Assembly (NCBI GenBank): GCA_949752795.1 | Contig: OX457070.1 | Coordinates: 39,699,185 to 39,763,184 of the forward strand | Reading direction: 5' to 3' | From: Hyperoodon ampullatus | Lineage: Eukaryota > Chordata > Mammalia > Artiodactyla > Ziphiidae | Length of the DNA stretch: 64,000 bases | In this document: one piece after another, positions 26,093-38,395 of the stretch | Layout: the number at the start of each line of letters is the position of its first letter | Position numbering within the stretch: position 1 is the first letter of the stretch | Notes under the pieces: generated by a model | Databases searched by the model: none | The model's input: the letters and a program-made list of their open reading frames with translations, nothing else | What the model was told of the DNA's origin: nothing | Position numbers and translations under genes: made by a program

Positions 26093-26096
<4 letters not shown>
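25011..26096. other. unique AT-rich intergenic sequence
   Basis: No feature is supported; a 12-base A run lies near 25107. Confidence 0.5.
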
Positions 26097-26139
<43 letters not shown>

Positions 26140-26157
26140 ATATATATATATATATAT
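26097..26157. repeat. (TA)n microsatellite with a TG core
   Basis: About 34 bases of TA, then TGTGTGTG, then TA again. Open frames through it read Tyr-Ile repeats and are not genes. Likely length-variable between individuals. Confidence 0.95.
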
Positions 26158-27834
26158 CCACTTTTCTTTTTCCAGGTGACAGATGTTTTGTTTTGTTTTC
26201 CATCCTCTCAGTCATTCTCTCATTCTACCAATCTAATAATTTTGATCCATTTCCCTTGGTTTATTGTAATGACTCAGTTGTTTTTTGAGAAATGGGTCTT
26301 CAACAGAAGACTTTTTATCTCATGTATTGTATTGTGATTGACTTCCTTCATTTACACATCTGATCTACTCTTCTCCTCCATCCTTTAATTTTTGATATGC
26401 TATGCATTAGGACAGTAAGAGGGACCATCTATGATATGTCCATCAAGAACCAAGGAGCTAGTACACCTAGGGATGTCCTCTGCAGATTTATGGGGAAAGG
26501 TAGATGGTGGCTCATCCCCTGCCAGAAGAGTGGACACAGAACTCTGCCTCACTCAGTGGATTCTAGAAGTGCTTTGGGATGACCCAGGAGCAGGAGGACG
26601 GGCCTCAGTCTATATTCATTGCATTCATACATTTTTCTTTCAGACAGCTCATATAATGTTTGCAGATGCTTTAATCAAAAAGAATTGACCTTTACAGATT
26701 TCATATTCCCTCCAAGCCCCAAGCTCTATTCTACAGTTATGGAAATTTCCTAAAAGCATCAAAGTGCTGAACAACAGAACCTAAGCAAAACCTCAAATTT
26801 CCCTATTGCTCCACTTCTGTCTTTCTAGACTCTGCTGAAACCCTGCAGCAATAAACTTCTACAGTCCATCAGTCCCCATTTCTAAATATGAAAAAGGCCA
26901 GAGAAGTCTGTCCTATTTTGAAGTCTCAGCCTCCCAGGTCATGAAACTGTCCTTCTCCTTATTGTAAGTAGATTTATGCTTTACTCAATTCCATATCCAA
27001 CAATTCATTTCATAGTCAAGGTACACCATGAGGTATAATACTTTAAATGCATTTATGTGAATGTATGGCGTTTTCTTTCTTACCCTCCCACAAGAGCATA
27101 TATAGAAGAGGACTGTTGTCATTACTTATGTTTATTCCTCCTGCCTACATCCAGAGAATTTCCCAACTAGTGAAGCTGAAGTCTATACATCCTAGCAAAC
27201 TTGCTACATATTACCTTCATCCCAGTCAATTCCTCTTGCATTGCAGGCACCAGTGCATTGACACTGACATTGATGTTCTCCTTGTGAGAATTAGCCTATC
27301 ACATTCATTTACATCCACTTAATTGCTGCTGCTATTGTTTAGTCTGTTAACCTCCAGCTAGGGTGCAATTCACGTGAACGCTGGGGAAGCACAACCATTA
27401 GATTAGTTCTGCAAAGTAGATTAAAATCTTCTGACTAATTGGTGACTGTCCATACTGCTGCCTTCCTCCCAGTTCTAGGTTGAACAAATGTCATGTCTTC
27501 AAAGGAGAGCTCTTAGCTAGAATATGGAAGGCTTGACCGGACCCAACAGCATCTTTAGAGCATGTCTGTGTACAGGACACTGTGCCGGGCACTATGCCAG
27601 CAATTGTCACCAATCTGGTCTCTGCCTGCAACCTGCAACTAGTCTTTTGATTCGCAGTTCGCCTTCTTCCTTTTCATAAGGAGCACACGCACACTGGAGA
27701 AACTCCAACTTGGTATGTGGCTAAAGCATTAGTATCCCAAATTGGTAGGAATTTTCATTTTGAAACACAAGCACCGAAGAAAATCCATATGAAACAGTTT
27801 GTCTAGTTTGGGAGAAAATGAGGATTAAGAATAT
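26158..27834. other. unique intergenic sequence
   Basis: Frames of 61-106 codons are AT-driven or start inside the TA repeat. No named repeat or gene is recognised. Confidence 0.45.
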
Positions 27835-27935
27835 AATAGATTGACATATATACACTACTATGTACAAAATAGATAACTAATAAGAACCTGCTGTATAATT
27901 CAAATAATAATAAGAATAAACTGTAACATAAAGGT
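27835..27935 (+). mobile_element. L1 3' UTR scrap
   Basis: 'ttgacatatatacactactatgtacaaaatagataactaataagaacctgctgtataa' matches the sense 3' end of artiodactyl/cetacean L1 elements. Only about 100 bases remain. Confidence 0.65.
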
Positions 27936-28467
27936 AGGAAGAAAAAAGAATATAAGAGTCTCGCTGGATCCAAAGCATAATGCCACGTTTAACATAGCTA
28001 ATTTATTCAGAACGTATCACTGATGTGATAGCAAGCATGCTTTGGTAACTAAGCAGGTGCATGGTTGTAGGCAACGAAGTCCCAACGCTTCCCCTGGTAA
28101 CATGTTATCACCGTGTATACATTAAGCTGAGGTGTTTTAAGATGTTTAATTACATTTTATCTAAAGAAGACAGAAAGATTACCTAACCACTCCAGGAATT
28201 CTAAGAAATCACAGTAGGTCAAATTTCTTCATTTAATCTAAAATGTCTGTCCCAAATTGGTTTCAGTCTACCTCTGCAGCATATATGCTCAAAAATCCGG
28301 GCACTAAAAACTGGTAACCCTTCCTCAAATGTATTAGATTTTCTTATGGCCTGTTGTCTTTATGTTGTTCTGGGTTATCTGAGGTTTGTTATAAAAATTC
28401 TAAACACATATAGGAAGAAGTGCTTACACTGACCAGAAGAGTCAACATAAGGAATGACCTAGAAACA
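27936..28467. other. unique intergenic sequence
   Basis: Nothing recognised. Confidence 0.5.
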
Positions 28468-28645
28468 CACCAGGTGCTTTACAGAAATTAAATCTCTGAA
28501 TCACCCCAACAGACATGCAGAAAGGCTGTCATACCTGTTTACTGGCAGACTGAGGCTCTGAAAGGTTGAGTGACCTATGAGAGGTGACAGAGTCATGAAC
28601 AAGGCATTGAACTGAAATCCAGTTCTGTGCGACTCCAAACTTACT
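28468..28645 (-). repeat. MIR SINE fragment
   Basis: Reverse-oriented: 'ccaggtgctttacagaaattaaatctctgaatcacccc', 'tactggcagactgaggctctgaaaggttgagtgacc'. Confidence 0.65.
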
Positions 28646-30210
28646 TTTTCTGACTACATCAGGGAGGTGTTCTGTAAGAAGAGGGAAAACTTGCATTGCA
28701 ACTTGAAGAAGGTGTAAGTGCACACAAGGCAGAAAAGAAGGAAGTCAACATTTGTAGAGAGGAAACCTTCCTGTCTCACCAGATGTAGGTGGTGGGTCAC
28801 AAGAGCACTGGGCAGTTGACAGAGGAAGATGAGGGAAAATAGTGACAGAAATTGCTCAGATCACATGACCTCTCTGAGGGGCAAATCAAAAACTGGCACC
28901 CACGCACCAGCTGGAGAATTTCAAGCAGTCTGCAGAGAGGATAAAGGAGATACTAAGACTGACTAGGGATCCAGGGATTCTAGGACTTAATGGCCATACT
29001 GCTGACTCTCTCCTCTGAAGATGCCCAAGAGGAAAGCATTTCATTACATTATCTCTACAGGCGGTAGAAGTGGTAATTACACAGCAGATCATAAAGTAGA
29101 CACCTTAGGACAAAAGGATTTGGCTGATTTATCAGTGTTTTGTCCCTCTGACCTCTGTTTTACCTTTACTTTGTACATGAAGGAGATAAGCAAGAGCGAG
29201 AAGGACACACCTTTTTGGAACAAGGTCACAAAGCAAGGATTACTCCTAACATCTGAAGGGTTGGGAGGAAGACAACAAGGCCCATATACTATATATGAAA
29301 ATATTTTAACATTACAAATCAATCTAGTAAACTGTTGACAAAAATAGGTTCTATCCTCCTATCTTGATTAATATACTGTAATAACAATGAAGAAGTCCAG
29401 CTGTCAATTTAGAATCTTTGGGCTTCTTGGAGTTCTGTGCTGGAATTGACAGAAGAGGGAAAACTTATACCAGCCCCTGACCCGCCTCCTTCTCTCCCCA
29501 TCCCTGCATGGGGAAGGTGTTCACATGTGTGTGAACACGTCTTCTTACATTTCCATGCTCAGGGCATACCAGCTCTCAGGGGTGCAAAGGCCACAGGTAA
29601 GGTCAACTTCTAAGAGAATGGACTAAGGGAAAAGGCCTGCACAGGACCTAGAAGTGGACTTGGGGCCATTTGGGCAGGAATTTAGGGGTCTGGTATATTC
29701 AGAGCTTGGCCTAGAAGGGGGCAGGTGTTCAGGATCTGGTTGGGAAAGTCCTCTGGTACTTTGGATACTTGACCCCTTAAGGAGGAGGAACAAAGTGGGC
29801 TCAGTAAAGCACAGGGCACAAGGCAGGGGCAGCTTTTACCTGGGTCTGAAAACAGTATTGCACAAAGAAGTAAAAATAATATCTTCCTACAACCCGTATG
29901 TACTGTTTTGGCACCAAAGCTTCTCTTTGGTGCTTCACTAGACTCATAGCCTGGCACAGTTTCAGGTGGCCCCAGTCATATCACAGCACATGGCAGCCCT
30001 GCATTAGGCATAGTCAAGTTTTCAATAAGAGTCCTTGAAAAGTTGTTATGATTTTTAATGTTAATCTTTTTAAATTTCAAGCAGCTCAAAATCTTTCAAA
30101 CTCTCATGCAGCAGTCCACATTATCCATACCTACCAGCTCATACATAAAGATTCAAATTGCCATTAAACAATGGAAAAATTTTGAGATGCCTCTTAATTT
30201 CTCCATTGAC
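28646..30210. other. unique intergenic sequence
   Basis: A 105-codon plus frame (29021-29338) and a 91-95-codon pair on opposite strands (29654-29957) show no recognisable domain. No splice sites stood out at their edges. Confidence 0.4.

Positions 30211-30268
<58 letters not shown>
30211..30268. repeat. (CA)29 microsatellite
   Basis: Uninterrupted AC dinucleotides over 58 bases. Perfect runs of this length are usually highly polymorphic. The His-Thr frame through it is an artefact. Confidence 0.98.
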
Positions 30269-30272
<4 letters not shown>

Positions 30273-30804
30273 TTAACTAGCTATTCAATACTGTCCTACG
30301 TAAAGGTTGAAATTCACCAGAAAATTGAACCTAAGAAGCTGGTCCTCTGCCTTAGCTTACTTGTCTGGCCATACAGTTCACTCAATCAGAAAACTCTCAA
30401 TCAGTTCAAAAGGGAGAGAGCTTTCCTCTACAAACTCACTCTACAAATTGCGTTAGGCTCCACATCACATCTACCCTCCTGCAGCCCTAGTGGATAGAAC
30501 AAGTTTCTCTGAGAGGATCATTTCTGTTGACCAAACTTTAAGTTCTTTTCCCAGATCCCTAACATGATTTGACTGAATTTCTTGAAGCTTTTGTGTGTAA
30601 AGGTTGCAGAATGTCATTTCTCTAGTGATGGGATTTGGAAAAGGGAACGAAACCCAGAGCCTTTATTCAGAGTGTGTGAAGAACAACCTTTATTACTAAG
30701 TATTCCATACAATGATATTATAGCTATTTGCCATGTTCCTTTTATCCAAGGGTTTGACACAATTTCTCAGCATTCTGTAACCTGCTCCAAAAATTATATC
30801 AATG
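30269..30804. other. unique intergenic sequence
   Basis: Nothing recognised beyond a 77-codon plus frame (30582-30815) without a domain. Confidence 0.45.
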
Positions 30805-31120
30805 ATAATCAATAATATTTATTGAGAGCCTATGACGTTCCAGACATTGTGCTTGGTATTTTTCATAATAAGTTCTCTTCTAACCTTATGACAACCTTAC
30901 GAAATGGTTATGGTTATTATTTTTTACTCTTATCATTGCTCCTGTTATTGTTATTATTGATATTATTATTTTTTTTACATCTTTATTGGAACATTATTGA
31001 TATTATTATTTTAAAGATGAGAAAACTGAGGCTTGGAGAAGCTAAGTAAGTTGTCTAAAGTCACATAGTTAGTAAGTGGCAGGACCCTGAGTCAAAACCA
31101 GACCTTATAACAGACTGCAG
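30805..31120 (-). repeat. MIR SINE with an ATT-rich expansion inside
   Basis: Reverse-oriented MIR: 'aatatttattgagagcctatgacgttccagacattgtgcttggta' to 'aaagatgagaaaactgaggcttggagaagctaagtaagttgtctaaagtcacatag'. The two halves are separated by TTATTATT-type sequence (30915-31010), including 'acatctttattggaaca', which looks like a poly(T)-linked L1-like scrap. Confidence 0.75.
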
Positions 31121-31309
31121 AGGCTTTCTACTTCATGACACAAATACCCAACTGCATTTGTAAAGCAAATTTCTAGGAGACACAAAGAGAGGCCAACATT
31201 CTTCTACCTCTTCAGTCCTTAACCTGGAAGGAAATTAAAGGAGACAGTACCAAAGTGGAGTAACAAGAACCATATAATTTCCCGTCCCACCTGAAACAAC
31301 TAAAAACAG

Positions 31310-31437
31310 AGAAGAATTTATATATATACACATATATATGTATATTTGTAAAATATAAGTATTTTACATATATTTGTACTTTCCACAAAATATGTATAAA
31401 TATATATAAATTTACATATATATATGTAAATTCTTCT
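31310..31437. repeat. AT-rich quasi-palindrome
   Basis: The ends are an exact inverted repeat, AGAAGAATTTA (31310-31320) and TAAATTCTTCT (31427-31437), followed inward by near-mirror TA-rich arms. A second exact hairpin, GTAAAATA and TATTTTAC with a 4-base loop, lies at 31348-31367. No transposon is recognised. Sequence of this type can form cruciforms. Confidence 0.7.
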
Positions 31438-31599
31438 TTATTTTTAAATATATATATGCAGTTTTTAAGACACTAGATGTTAAGTATCTAAAGTGAGTGA
31501 TATCTGAGAGATAGAAAATCAATGAGATAAGTCCTAAGATTGCCTCAACTTACTGCCTTGCGAGAGTTCGTGGGCTATGGTACAGAGGAGAAACAATTT

Positions 31600-32090
31600 T
31601 ACCCCTATATATTTACTCAAGAAAAATAAAAATGGATGTCCATACAAAGAGTTGCACATGATGTTTAAAGCAACAGCTGTATTTGTAACAGCTAAAAACT
31701 AGAAACAACACAGATGGATAAGTACAATGAGGTATAGCTATACAATGGAATAGTACTCAGTAAAGAAAAAAAGAATACTTTTTTGTCTCTTTTTAGACAA
31801 AAAGAGAGGATACTATATGATTTCAATTTATATAAAATTCTAGAAAATGCAAATGAACCTAAAGGGACAGAAAGCAGATCAGTGGTTGCTTTAGTGCAGG
31901 AAAGAAGGATTACCAAGTAACACAAGGAACTTTGGGGGATGAGGGATATGTTCATTTTCTTGACTATGGTGATGGTTTGTTTCCTAGGTGCATATATTAT
32001 GTCAAAACTTATCAAATTTTACACTTGAAATATGTGCAGTTTATTTTATGTCAAGTATGCGTCAATAAAGCTGTTCAAGAAAAGAATAGT
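31600..32090 (+). mobile_element. L1M 3' end, sense orientation
   Basis: Begins in 'actcaagaaaaataaaaatggatgtcc', continues through 'acaatggaatagtactcagtaaagaaaaaaagaata' and 'gggggatgagggatatgttcattttcttgactatggtgatggttt', and ends 'acacttgaaatatgtgcag ... aataaagctgtt'. This is the classic 3' part of an old L1M element. The 107-codon minus frame over it is spurious. Confidence 0.85.
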
Positions 32091-32214
32091 TTAACAAGAT
32101 GACAGGTTTCTATCTTGTTTATATATTCCTTTTGGTTTCTTATCACTGAATTCAAGCTTCATAAGAGCAGAGATATAGTTTATTTTGCTCATTTTGGATC
32201 TCTGGGATTAGATG

Positions 32215-32650
32215 TTCCAATGATTACTTCTGAGTAACAATTATCCCAAAATACAGTGGCATAAAATGGCCATATGTCATGCTCATGGGATTCTTTGCAT
32301 CAGGAATTAGGGCAGAGTTGGGATGGTACCTCTCTGCTCCATGGTGTTTGGGGTCCCAACAAAATTGCTGGGAACTGAAAGCATCAGGGCTCCTTTTAAT
32401 CACCATGTAGTCAGTCATGTGGTCTCTCCTGCATGGAGGCTCCAGGGTAGCCAGACTCCTTCCCTGTCACGTCTGGGCTCTCAAGATCTGGCTCCCAAAA
32501 GAGAGATACAGGAAGAAGCTGTGTCACCTTTTAGTGACTTAGCTCCAGAAGTCACAAAGGATCTCTGTCATCACATTATTTTTAGTTGAAGCAGTTATAA
32601 AGATCTGCCCAGGTTTAAGGTAAGAGAACATAGACCCCACCTCTCAGTGG
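32215..32650. repeat. old interspersed repeat, related to 50240-50770
   Basis: Starts 'aacaattatcccaaaatacagtggcataaaa' and ends 'gaacatagaccccacctctcagtgggg', a frame shared with the copy near 50,240-50,770. It looks like a mammalian-wide LTR- or DNA-type repeat that I cannot name with certainty. Confidence 0.45.
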
Positions 32651-33899
32651 GGGAACTCGCAACAGATTTGTCAACATTTTAAGAAGAGCATGTGGGAAGG
32701 CATATATATTGGTTCAGCCACCTTTGAACAATTCAGTATGCTACATGGTGTTTGTATCATATAAATGAATATATGAACAGGAGTTAGTCATTTCAACTTG
32801 GTTTGCAGTATTATGTGCTACATAAAATTAAATTCAGGCATCCATTCCATAGACAGTGGGAATGCATCTTTTTATATAATGTGGATTCAGAGAAAAATGT
32901 TATAACCTACACCTTGGATGAAAAAGCTTATATTTTAATAAGATAAATATGTGAGAAAAGATAAAGAGAAAAACATAGGTAATGGTAACTTGTCATAGAA
33001 GGTTTAAGTCTTAGGGGAAGGTATTTAATACTATCAGGGCTTTGAGAAGGCAAGGACTATTACCAGCTGAAGAAGCCAGTAAATGCTGCATAAAATGTGT
33101 GCTACTAGTACTAGGACTTGAAAGATTACTAAGCAGAAGATGCTGGAAGACAGGTGTTGAAAGTAAGGAAATCAGCAGAAGAGTTTAGTGAAGAAGCTCT
33201 CCAAGCCTAGCACATTATCTGAAACTCCAAGAACCCTTTGGAGCAACAGATTCTACACCCCACTTCCAAGATGTTTTAATTTATTAAATGCTCTCCGCTG
33301 GCAGAAAATCTGGATGATCAATCAGATTTTAGAACCACTGAACCATAGGGTTTACACAGATGGGAGTAAAGATATCTATATAAAAAGGTTGGGCCCAAAT
33401 TATAGAAGACTTGGGATATGAGTCAATTGGTCTGCAATAGGAACCAATGATTATTTCACCTATATTAATTAATTTATCACAGGACCACACTTTCAGCTAA
33501 ATCTAACCTTGCACAAGGTTGACAAATCAGATTATAAGTCAGCAAATGAAAAATGATAAACAATAGTAGCATTAAATACTTGAGGATACTTAGACAAGCC
33601 TACAGTGTGACTTTAAATTTTAGTGTTTTCAACATGGAATTTTAGAGCCAGGACAAAGCTTAGTAGTCTTTTAAGTTATTTTCTTAAGGTCACAGACCTA
33701 TTTATTTCTTCCCTAAAAGTATGTATGAAGTTTGCTGATAGGCACCCTTATATTCTATGTGGAGGAGACAGTGAAAGCTGGTTTCACAGGATAGTTTTAT
33801 TGGAGAAATACTTTGTGATATGGAATGAAAGGTGCCTTAGACACATAAGATGTTATGCCTATCATATTGCTGTCATATTATTTATAAAGGAGAGGCGTT
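32651..33899. other. unique intergenic sequence
   Basis: Short plus frames (33188-33421, 33623-33916) have no domain; the second runs into the CHR SINE. Confidence 0.45.
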
Positions 33900-33912
33900 T
33901 TGTATCACTTTT

Positions 33913-34266
33913 TTAAAAAATAAATTTACTTATTTATTTATATTTGGCTGCGTTGGGTCTTCGTTGCTGTGCGTGGGCTTTCTCTAATTGCGGCGAGCGG
34001 GGGCTACTCTTTGTTGCGGTGCACGGGCTTCTCATTGCAGTGGCTTCTCTTGTTGCAGAGCACGGGCTCTAGGCATGCGGGCTTCAGTAGTTGCAGCACG
34101 CAGGCTCAGTAGCTGTGGCTCGCGGGCTCTAGAGTGCGGGCTCAGTAGTTGTGGCACACAGGCTTAGTTGCTCTGCGGCATGTGGGATCTTCCCAGACCA
34201 GGGCTTGAACCCAAATCCCCTGTATTGGCAGGCGGATTCTCAACCACTGTGCCACCAGGGAAGCCC
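33913..34266 (-). mobile_element. CHR SINE, long form, minus orientation
   Basis: Reverse-oriented long form: an A-rich tail as 'tttttaaaaaataaatttacttatttattta', then the body to 'caaccactgtgccaccagggaagccc' at the head. A perfect 13-bp target-site duplication (TTGTATCACTTTT) lies at 33900-33912 and 34267-34279. It retains several CpGs, suggesting it is not very old. Confidence 0.95.
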
Positions 34267-34279
34267 TTGTATCACTTTT

Positions 34280-35934
34280 GTGCACTGGTAGATTTTGGCA
34301 GTTCTGTGGTTTCCTTTGGTACATGATTTATTGTGTCAACTAATCCCGAAAAAAAAAATCTGCAGTAAATAAGTGGATAAATTGACATTGGTCCAGCAAG
34401 ACAGTTTGGTATGAAATTTAAGTTCATTTGCAGAAAATGACAGCTATAGGAGAAATGCATTCATTGTTTGCCAGTTTTGAATAGCTAAGTCTGTTCTTTA
34501 CCAAAATTTCTAATTTCTAATTGGGATTGTAGGTAATATTTCTCTCTCTCTCTTTCTCTCTGAATGGCATCTGTGGGTCTCTTTTGATAATGAATACGCC
34601 AAGGGACCCAGAGTTAAGTCTAGGCCTCATAACTAGGAACATTTCCATCAAAGATGGTTTGTTAATAATAAAGTAAGGAGGGAAAAAAGCTATTTGCTTC
34701 TTTTGTGTCTCTGACCCTCCCTTGGTCCTGCCAGGCCTGCCTCAGCATCAGCAGAGTTCAGTGGTAATTAAAGCAACAGTGTTGTGAAAAAAGTGTGAAT
34801 TACTTTTCAGGGAAGACTTGGATGTTGCTAGTGACTGACAAAGCACAGCAGGGGGCTCTGCTGGATATTAAAGAGTGACGGTAGTCCCTGTGTTGTAAGG
34901 TGGCTTTTCAGCACAATACAAAATTGTGACTTTTCACAAGTTGATATCTCTGGAACCATTCAAGTTATCAGCTTAAAATTTAGAATTTTTTTCCTTTGGC
35001 AAGGTTGTGGAGCAAAACTGTCGCATTTCATGAAATATGGTATGGTGGTTGGAATGATGGAGAGCTAAAGTATATTTTCTTTCTTTTCTTCTGCAGGATT
35101 TTTTACTTTATTATGGAATTATTTCAACCTTGAAGATTGTTGAAAATAGTGAGGAAAAAGCTATAAAGGATCATATGTTCAACTCTCTCTTGGCAAGTTA
35201 TTTTAATGTCAACTACCTAGGCTTTCTGTTTCTGTCATTTTCAAAGAAAAAAGAAGTACAAACCAGCACTCTGTTGACAATGCCAAGGAATGCCAACTCT
35301 GCACTCTCAACACTGGGGTATAAATATCCACATGGATGGTGAGCTCATTTGAGCAGAGCCAGCCAGGAAAAGTTCTGATCTTGCTCTTTATCGCTGCAAA
35401 TCATGTTAAGACACCTCCCACACAGGTATGCTATAATGTTGATTCTGTTCCTTATCCAGTGAGAAAAAATGTCTTTAGCCAAATCCAATAAACCACCTTC
35501 TGCAGACGTGAAGCAGAAGCATAAAATAGCTATTAATCACTTGCTATTTTATAAACTAACAGACACTACCGGTATTCCTGAATCAGGTTCCTAGAGCACA
35601 CACGGATTCTATGTTACAGCATATACCAACAGACTGGGGCAGCCTGCCTTGGTACAAGACAGGATAAAAATGCAACTGGAGGGCAGCGGGTAATATGTAT
35701 GTAATGTGAGCCTGGATTAGTGTTAGATTTCTAATGTAAATAAGAAATATACCAGAGGAATATAATATACTGGAGAACACATATGTTCTTTATTGTTGAT
35801 CACTTTTTTCCTTAAGTAAATGGACTGAGATGATAAGTGAAATTCCTGCCATTGGCGTATTTTCAGTAACCCTGGAAACATCTAACAGCAGTGGGACACC
35901 TTGTGGATCAATGACACAGCAGAGAAGAAAGCAG
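34280..35934. other. unique sequence, candidate conserved non-coding element
   Basis: A (CT)n run lies at 34540-34561. From about 34,740 to 35,010 repeats are absent and the sequence has 'gtggtaattaaagcaac' and 'gttgatatctctggaaccattcaagttatcag', the texture of a conserved element. This is inference only. No gene seen. Confidence 0.25.
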
Positions 35935-36140
35935 TATCGTATAGTGGATGACAACACAGACATTGAAGACCTGACGTCCTCATAGAATGTGCAACCACAA
36001 CTTCCTCATGTGTAAAAGGGGTGTAATAACCAAAAACCTCCTTACTTTGAAGATTGAGTTAATATTTAAAAATTGTTGAGCAAAACGCCATAGACATGCA
36101 TATGGGAAGCAATTGATAAAAGCTGTTACTATCATCATCA
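35935..36140 (+). repeat. MIR SINE, diverged
   Basis: 'gcagtatcgtatagtggatgacaacacagacattgaag' is a MIR head, and 'cttcctcatgtgtaaaaggggtgtaat' the core. Confidence 0.65.
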
Positions 36141-36164
36141 TCATTATCATCATCATCATCATCA
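36131..36164. repeat. (ATC)n microsatellite
   Basis: About eleven ATC units with one ATT interruption, directly after the MIR tail, a common place for simple repeats to grow. Confidence 0.95.
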
Positions 36165-37141
36165 AACTCAGTGCTATTATGCAGCAAGGTGAGTCTGGGA
36201 ATTCACTTTGCTTTTAGATATACTGATTTTGTTTGATTTACCAAGCAGTGGGGTAGCACTTTTAAAGCAGTGCAAGGTTACAAAAATGGCATTTAGGGGA
36301 TGAGACTGTGACATGCCAAACAATAGACTGTTTAAATAGACAACAATGATATAAACAGAATAAGTGGGGTGCTCCAAATGACATTCTTTCACCCCACTAG
36401 TGCAAAGTTTAATTAGTATGTAAATAGCATACTCATTTACAATTGACATAATGCCACCTCTTTTTCATGCCAAGCTGTCAGGGCCTATGAAACTGCAAAA
36501 TTCCTGACACTAAACATTTGTTGTAAACTGATCCTTCCAAAAGTAACTTAGCTAAAGCAGAAAAGGCAGGAAAGGTGATAATTGTGTTTTTTTAAGCCAT
36601 TTCTCCTTTCTTTCTTTCAGAAAAAAGGGTCCAAACTGCTTTTGGGGAGAAATTCACCACATTCTACTGGGCTGAGGGTAAATTCAGAAAAAAAAAAAAC
36701 AAAACAAAAAAAACATATGAACCACCAACCCCAGAGTGATGAAAAGCAAAATGGGTAAGGAAAAAAATACCCTCAATTGACACAGCTATTTTCATCACAT
36801 CAAATCAGCCATCTGTTCTTGACATAGTTTATTATCATTAGGAAGATTTTCTCAATTCAGACATGGTGATGAGGAAAGATGAAGAATTAACCAGATAAAT
36901 AGCCAATTTGGAAAATTCAGGCTGAGACCCTTTTCCTCAATTTCCAGCCCCTCTTTTCTCCCTGCTCCATCATCACACTCCAATTATTCCAAGAAAAGCT
37001 TCAATGACATGATTAGACATGTTTATGGTATTGTTTTTCTCCCACTTGCATAGGCATAACAAACTAAACACACTAGGTAACAAATGATACAGAGGTGATC
37101 GACATTGTACAAAAAAATAATAATTTTCCATTGTTAAAAAG
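36165..37141. other. unique intergenic sequence
   Basis: An A/C-rich run lies at 36690-36715. No feature otherwise. Confidence 0.5.
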
Positions 37142-37150
37142 GGCTGCGTA

Positions 37151-37376
37151 GGGCCTCCCTGGTGGCGCAGTGGTTGAGAGTCCGCCTGCCAATGCAGGGG
37201 ATACGGGTTCGTGCCCCGGTCCGGGAGGATCCCATATGCCGCGGAGCGGCTGGGCCCGTGAGCCATGGCCGCTGAGCCTGCGCATCCGGAGCCTGCGCAT
37301 CCGGAGCCTGTGCTCCGCAACGGGAGAGGCCACAACAGTGAGAGGCCCGCGTACCGGAAAAAAAAAAAAAAAAAAA
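37151..37376 (+). mobile_element. CHR SINE, short form with internal 15-bp duplication
   Basis: Complete copy with an A18 tail and a target-site duplication GGCTGCGTA at 37142-37150 and 37377-37385. Unlike the other copies, the unit GAGCCTGCGCATCCG is present twice in tandem at about 37,274-37,303. The B box GGTTCGTGCCC is intact. Confidence 0.95.
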
Positions 37377-37385
37377 GGCTGCGTA

Positions 37386-38274
37386 AACTTAGAATGACAC
37401 GTGGCTACAGTTAAGGGGGAGGGAATTAAATACTCTGAATTGAAGTATAAAAATGCTGATGTTTTCCTCCTGAAATTTATTCATTAGAAATCCATCAATT
37501 TACCTTGGGATAAGAGTGTGTAGAGAAGAAAATGTTCTTTGAAATCATCACAAGGTAATTCCAACAGCTCCGTGTGGGATAATCTGGAAGGAATAAGTAA
37601 ACATTGGACTCTCATAATAAGAAGAAAATGTTTAAATCGTATGTTTAATATTGACTTCATAAAGTCAGGGTGGAAATCCACAAAAGTTAAAAGCTCGTAA
37701 ATTTAGGAAAAAATAAAAGAAAACGCTTGACAAATTTCAACACAACTACTCAAAAAAATTAGTCAAGCTGGTTATTCTATCTACATAATGTCAAAAAACA
37801 AGTTTGATTCTCCTTAAATAGTTCACAAAATCATCATGTTAGAATTATACGAACCTAATCCACAGATTTGGATTATAATTAAAATCATATCTCTTTGACT
37901 GAAAATTTGTAAATATTAATAGCAGTAACTATTGAAGTTCCACCATGCAAACTCCTTCATAAAGATACTTCTATCCTAACACCCAGGTTATTTTGTGTGT
38001 ATATATCCTTTCTTTGATAACATTCCTGAGATCTTTTATTCTTATCTTTACACTTGTTACTAATTGCCAAACATGTTATAACTCCTCATTCTTCATAATC
38101 TACTAGAGTCATCATTGTTGCTAGACTTTTCTTTATTGACACACTCTTTTCTTGATTTTTGTCTATGTCAAACAATCCTGACTTTCCTCATAACTCTTAG
38201 AATGCTCTTGCTTTTTTTTTTTTTTTGCTCCAATAAAGCTAAGAATGGACATAATCATTCTACCACAGCATTCA
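37386..38274. other. unique AT-rich intergenic sequence
   Basis: A 16-base T run lies at 38211-38226. Nothing else supported. Confidence 0.5.
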
Positions 38275-38395
38275 TCAGTTCAACAAATGTCTGCTAAGAA
38301 ACTACTATAAGCCAGGTGCTGTGCCAGGTGCTAGGGACACAGTAGTGAGCCAAGCAGATGTGGTCCTTGCCCTTATGGAACTTAACTTTCTACAC
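38275..38395 (-). repeat. L2 3' end
   Basis: Reverse complement of the L2 terminus: 'caacaaatgtctgctaagaaactactataagccaggtgctgtgccaggtgctagggacacagtagtgagccaagcag ... cttatggaacttaac'. It stops exactly where the hAT relic begins. Confidence 0.7.

Noticed and set aside
30058..30276. 72-codon frame ending in His-Thr repeats
   Set aside because: Translation of the CA microsatellite.
36131..36164. Evenly spaced ATC units, considered as a CRISPR-like or satellite array
   Set aside because: The units are 3 bases with no spacers; this is a simple microsatellite.
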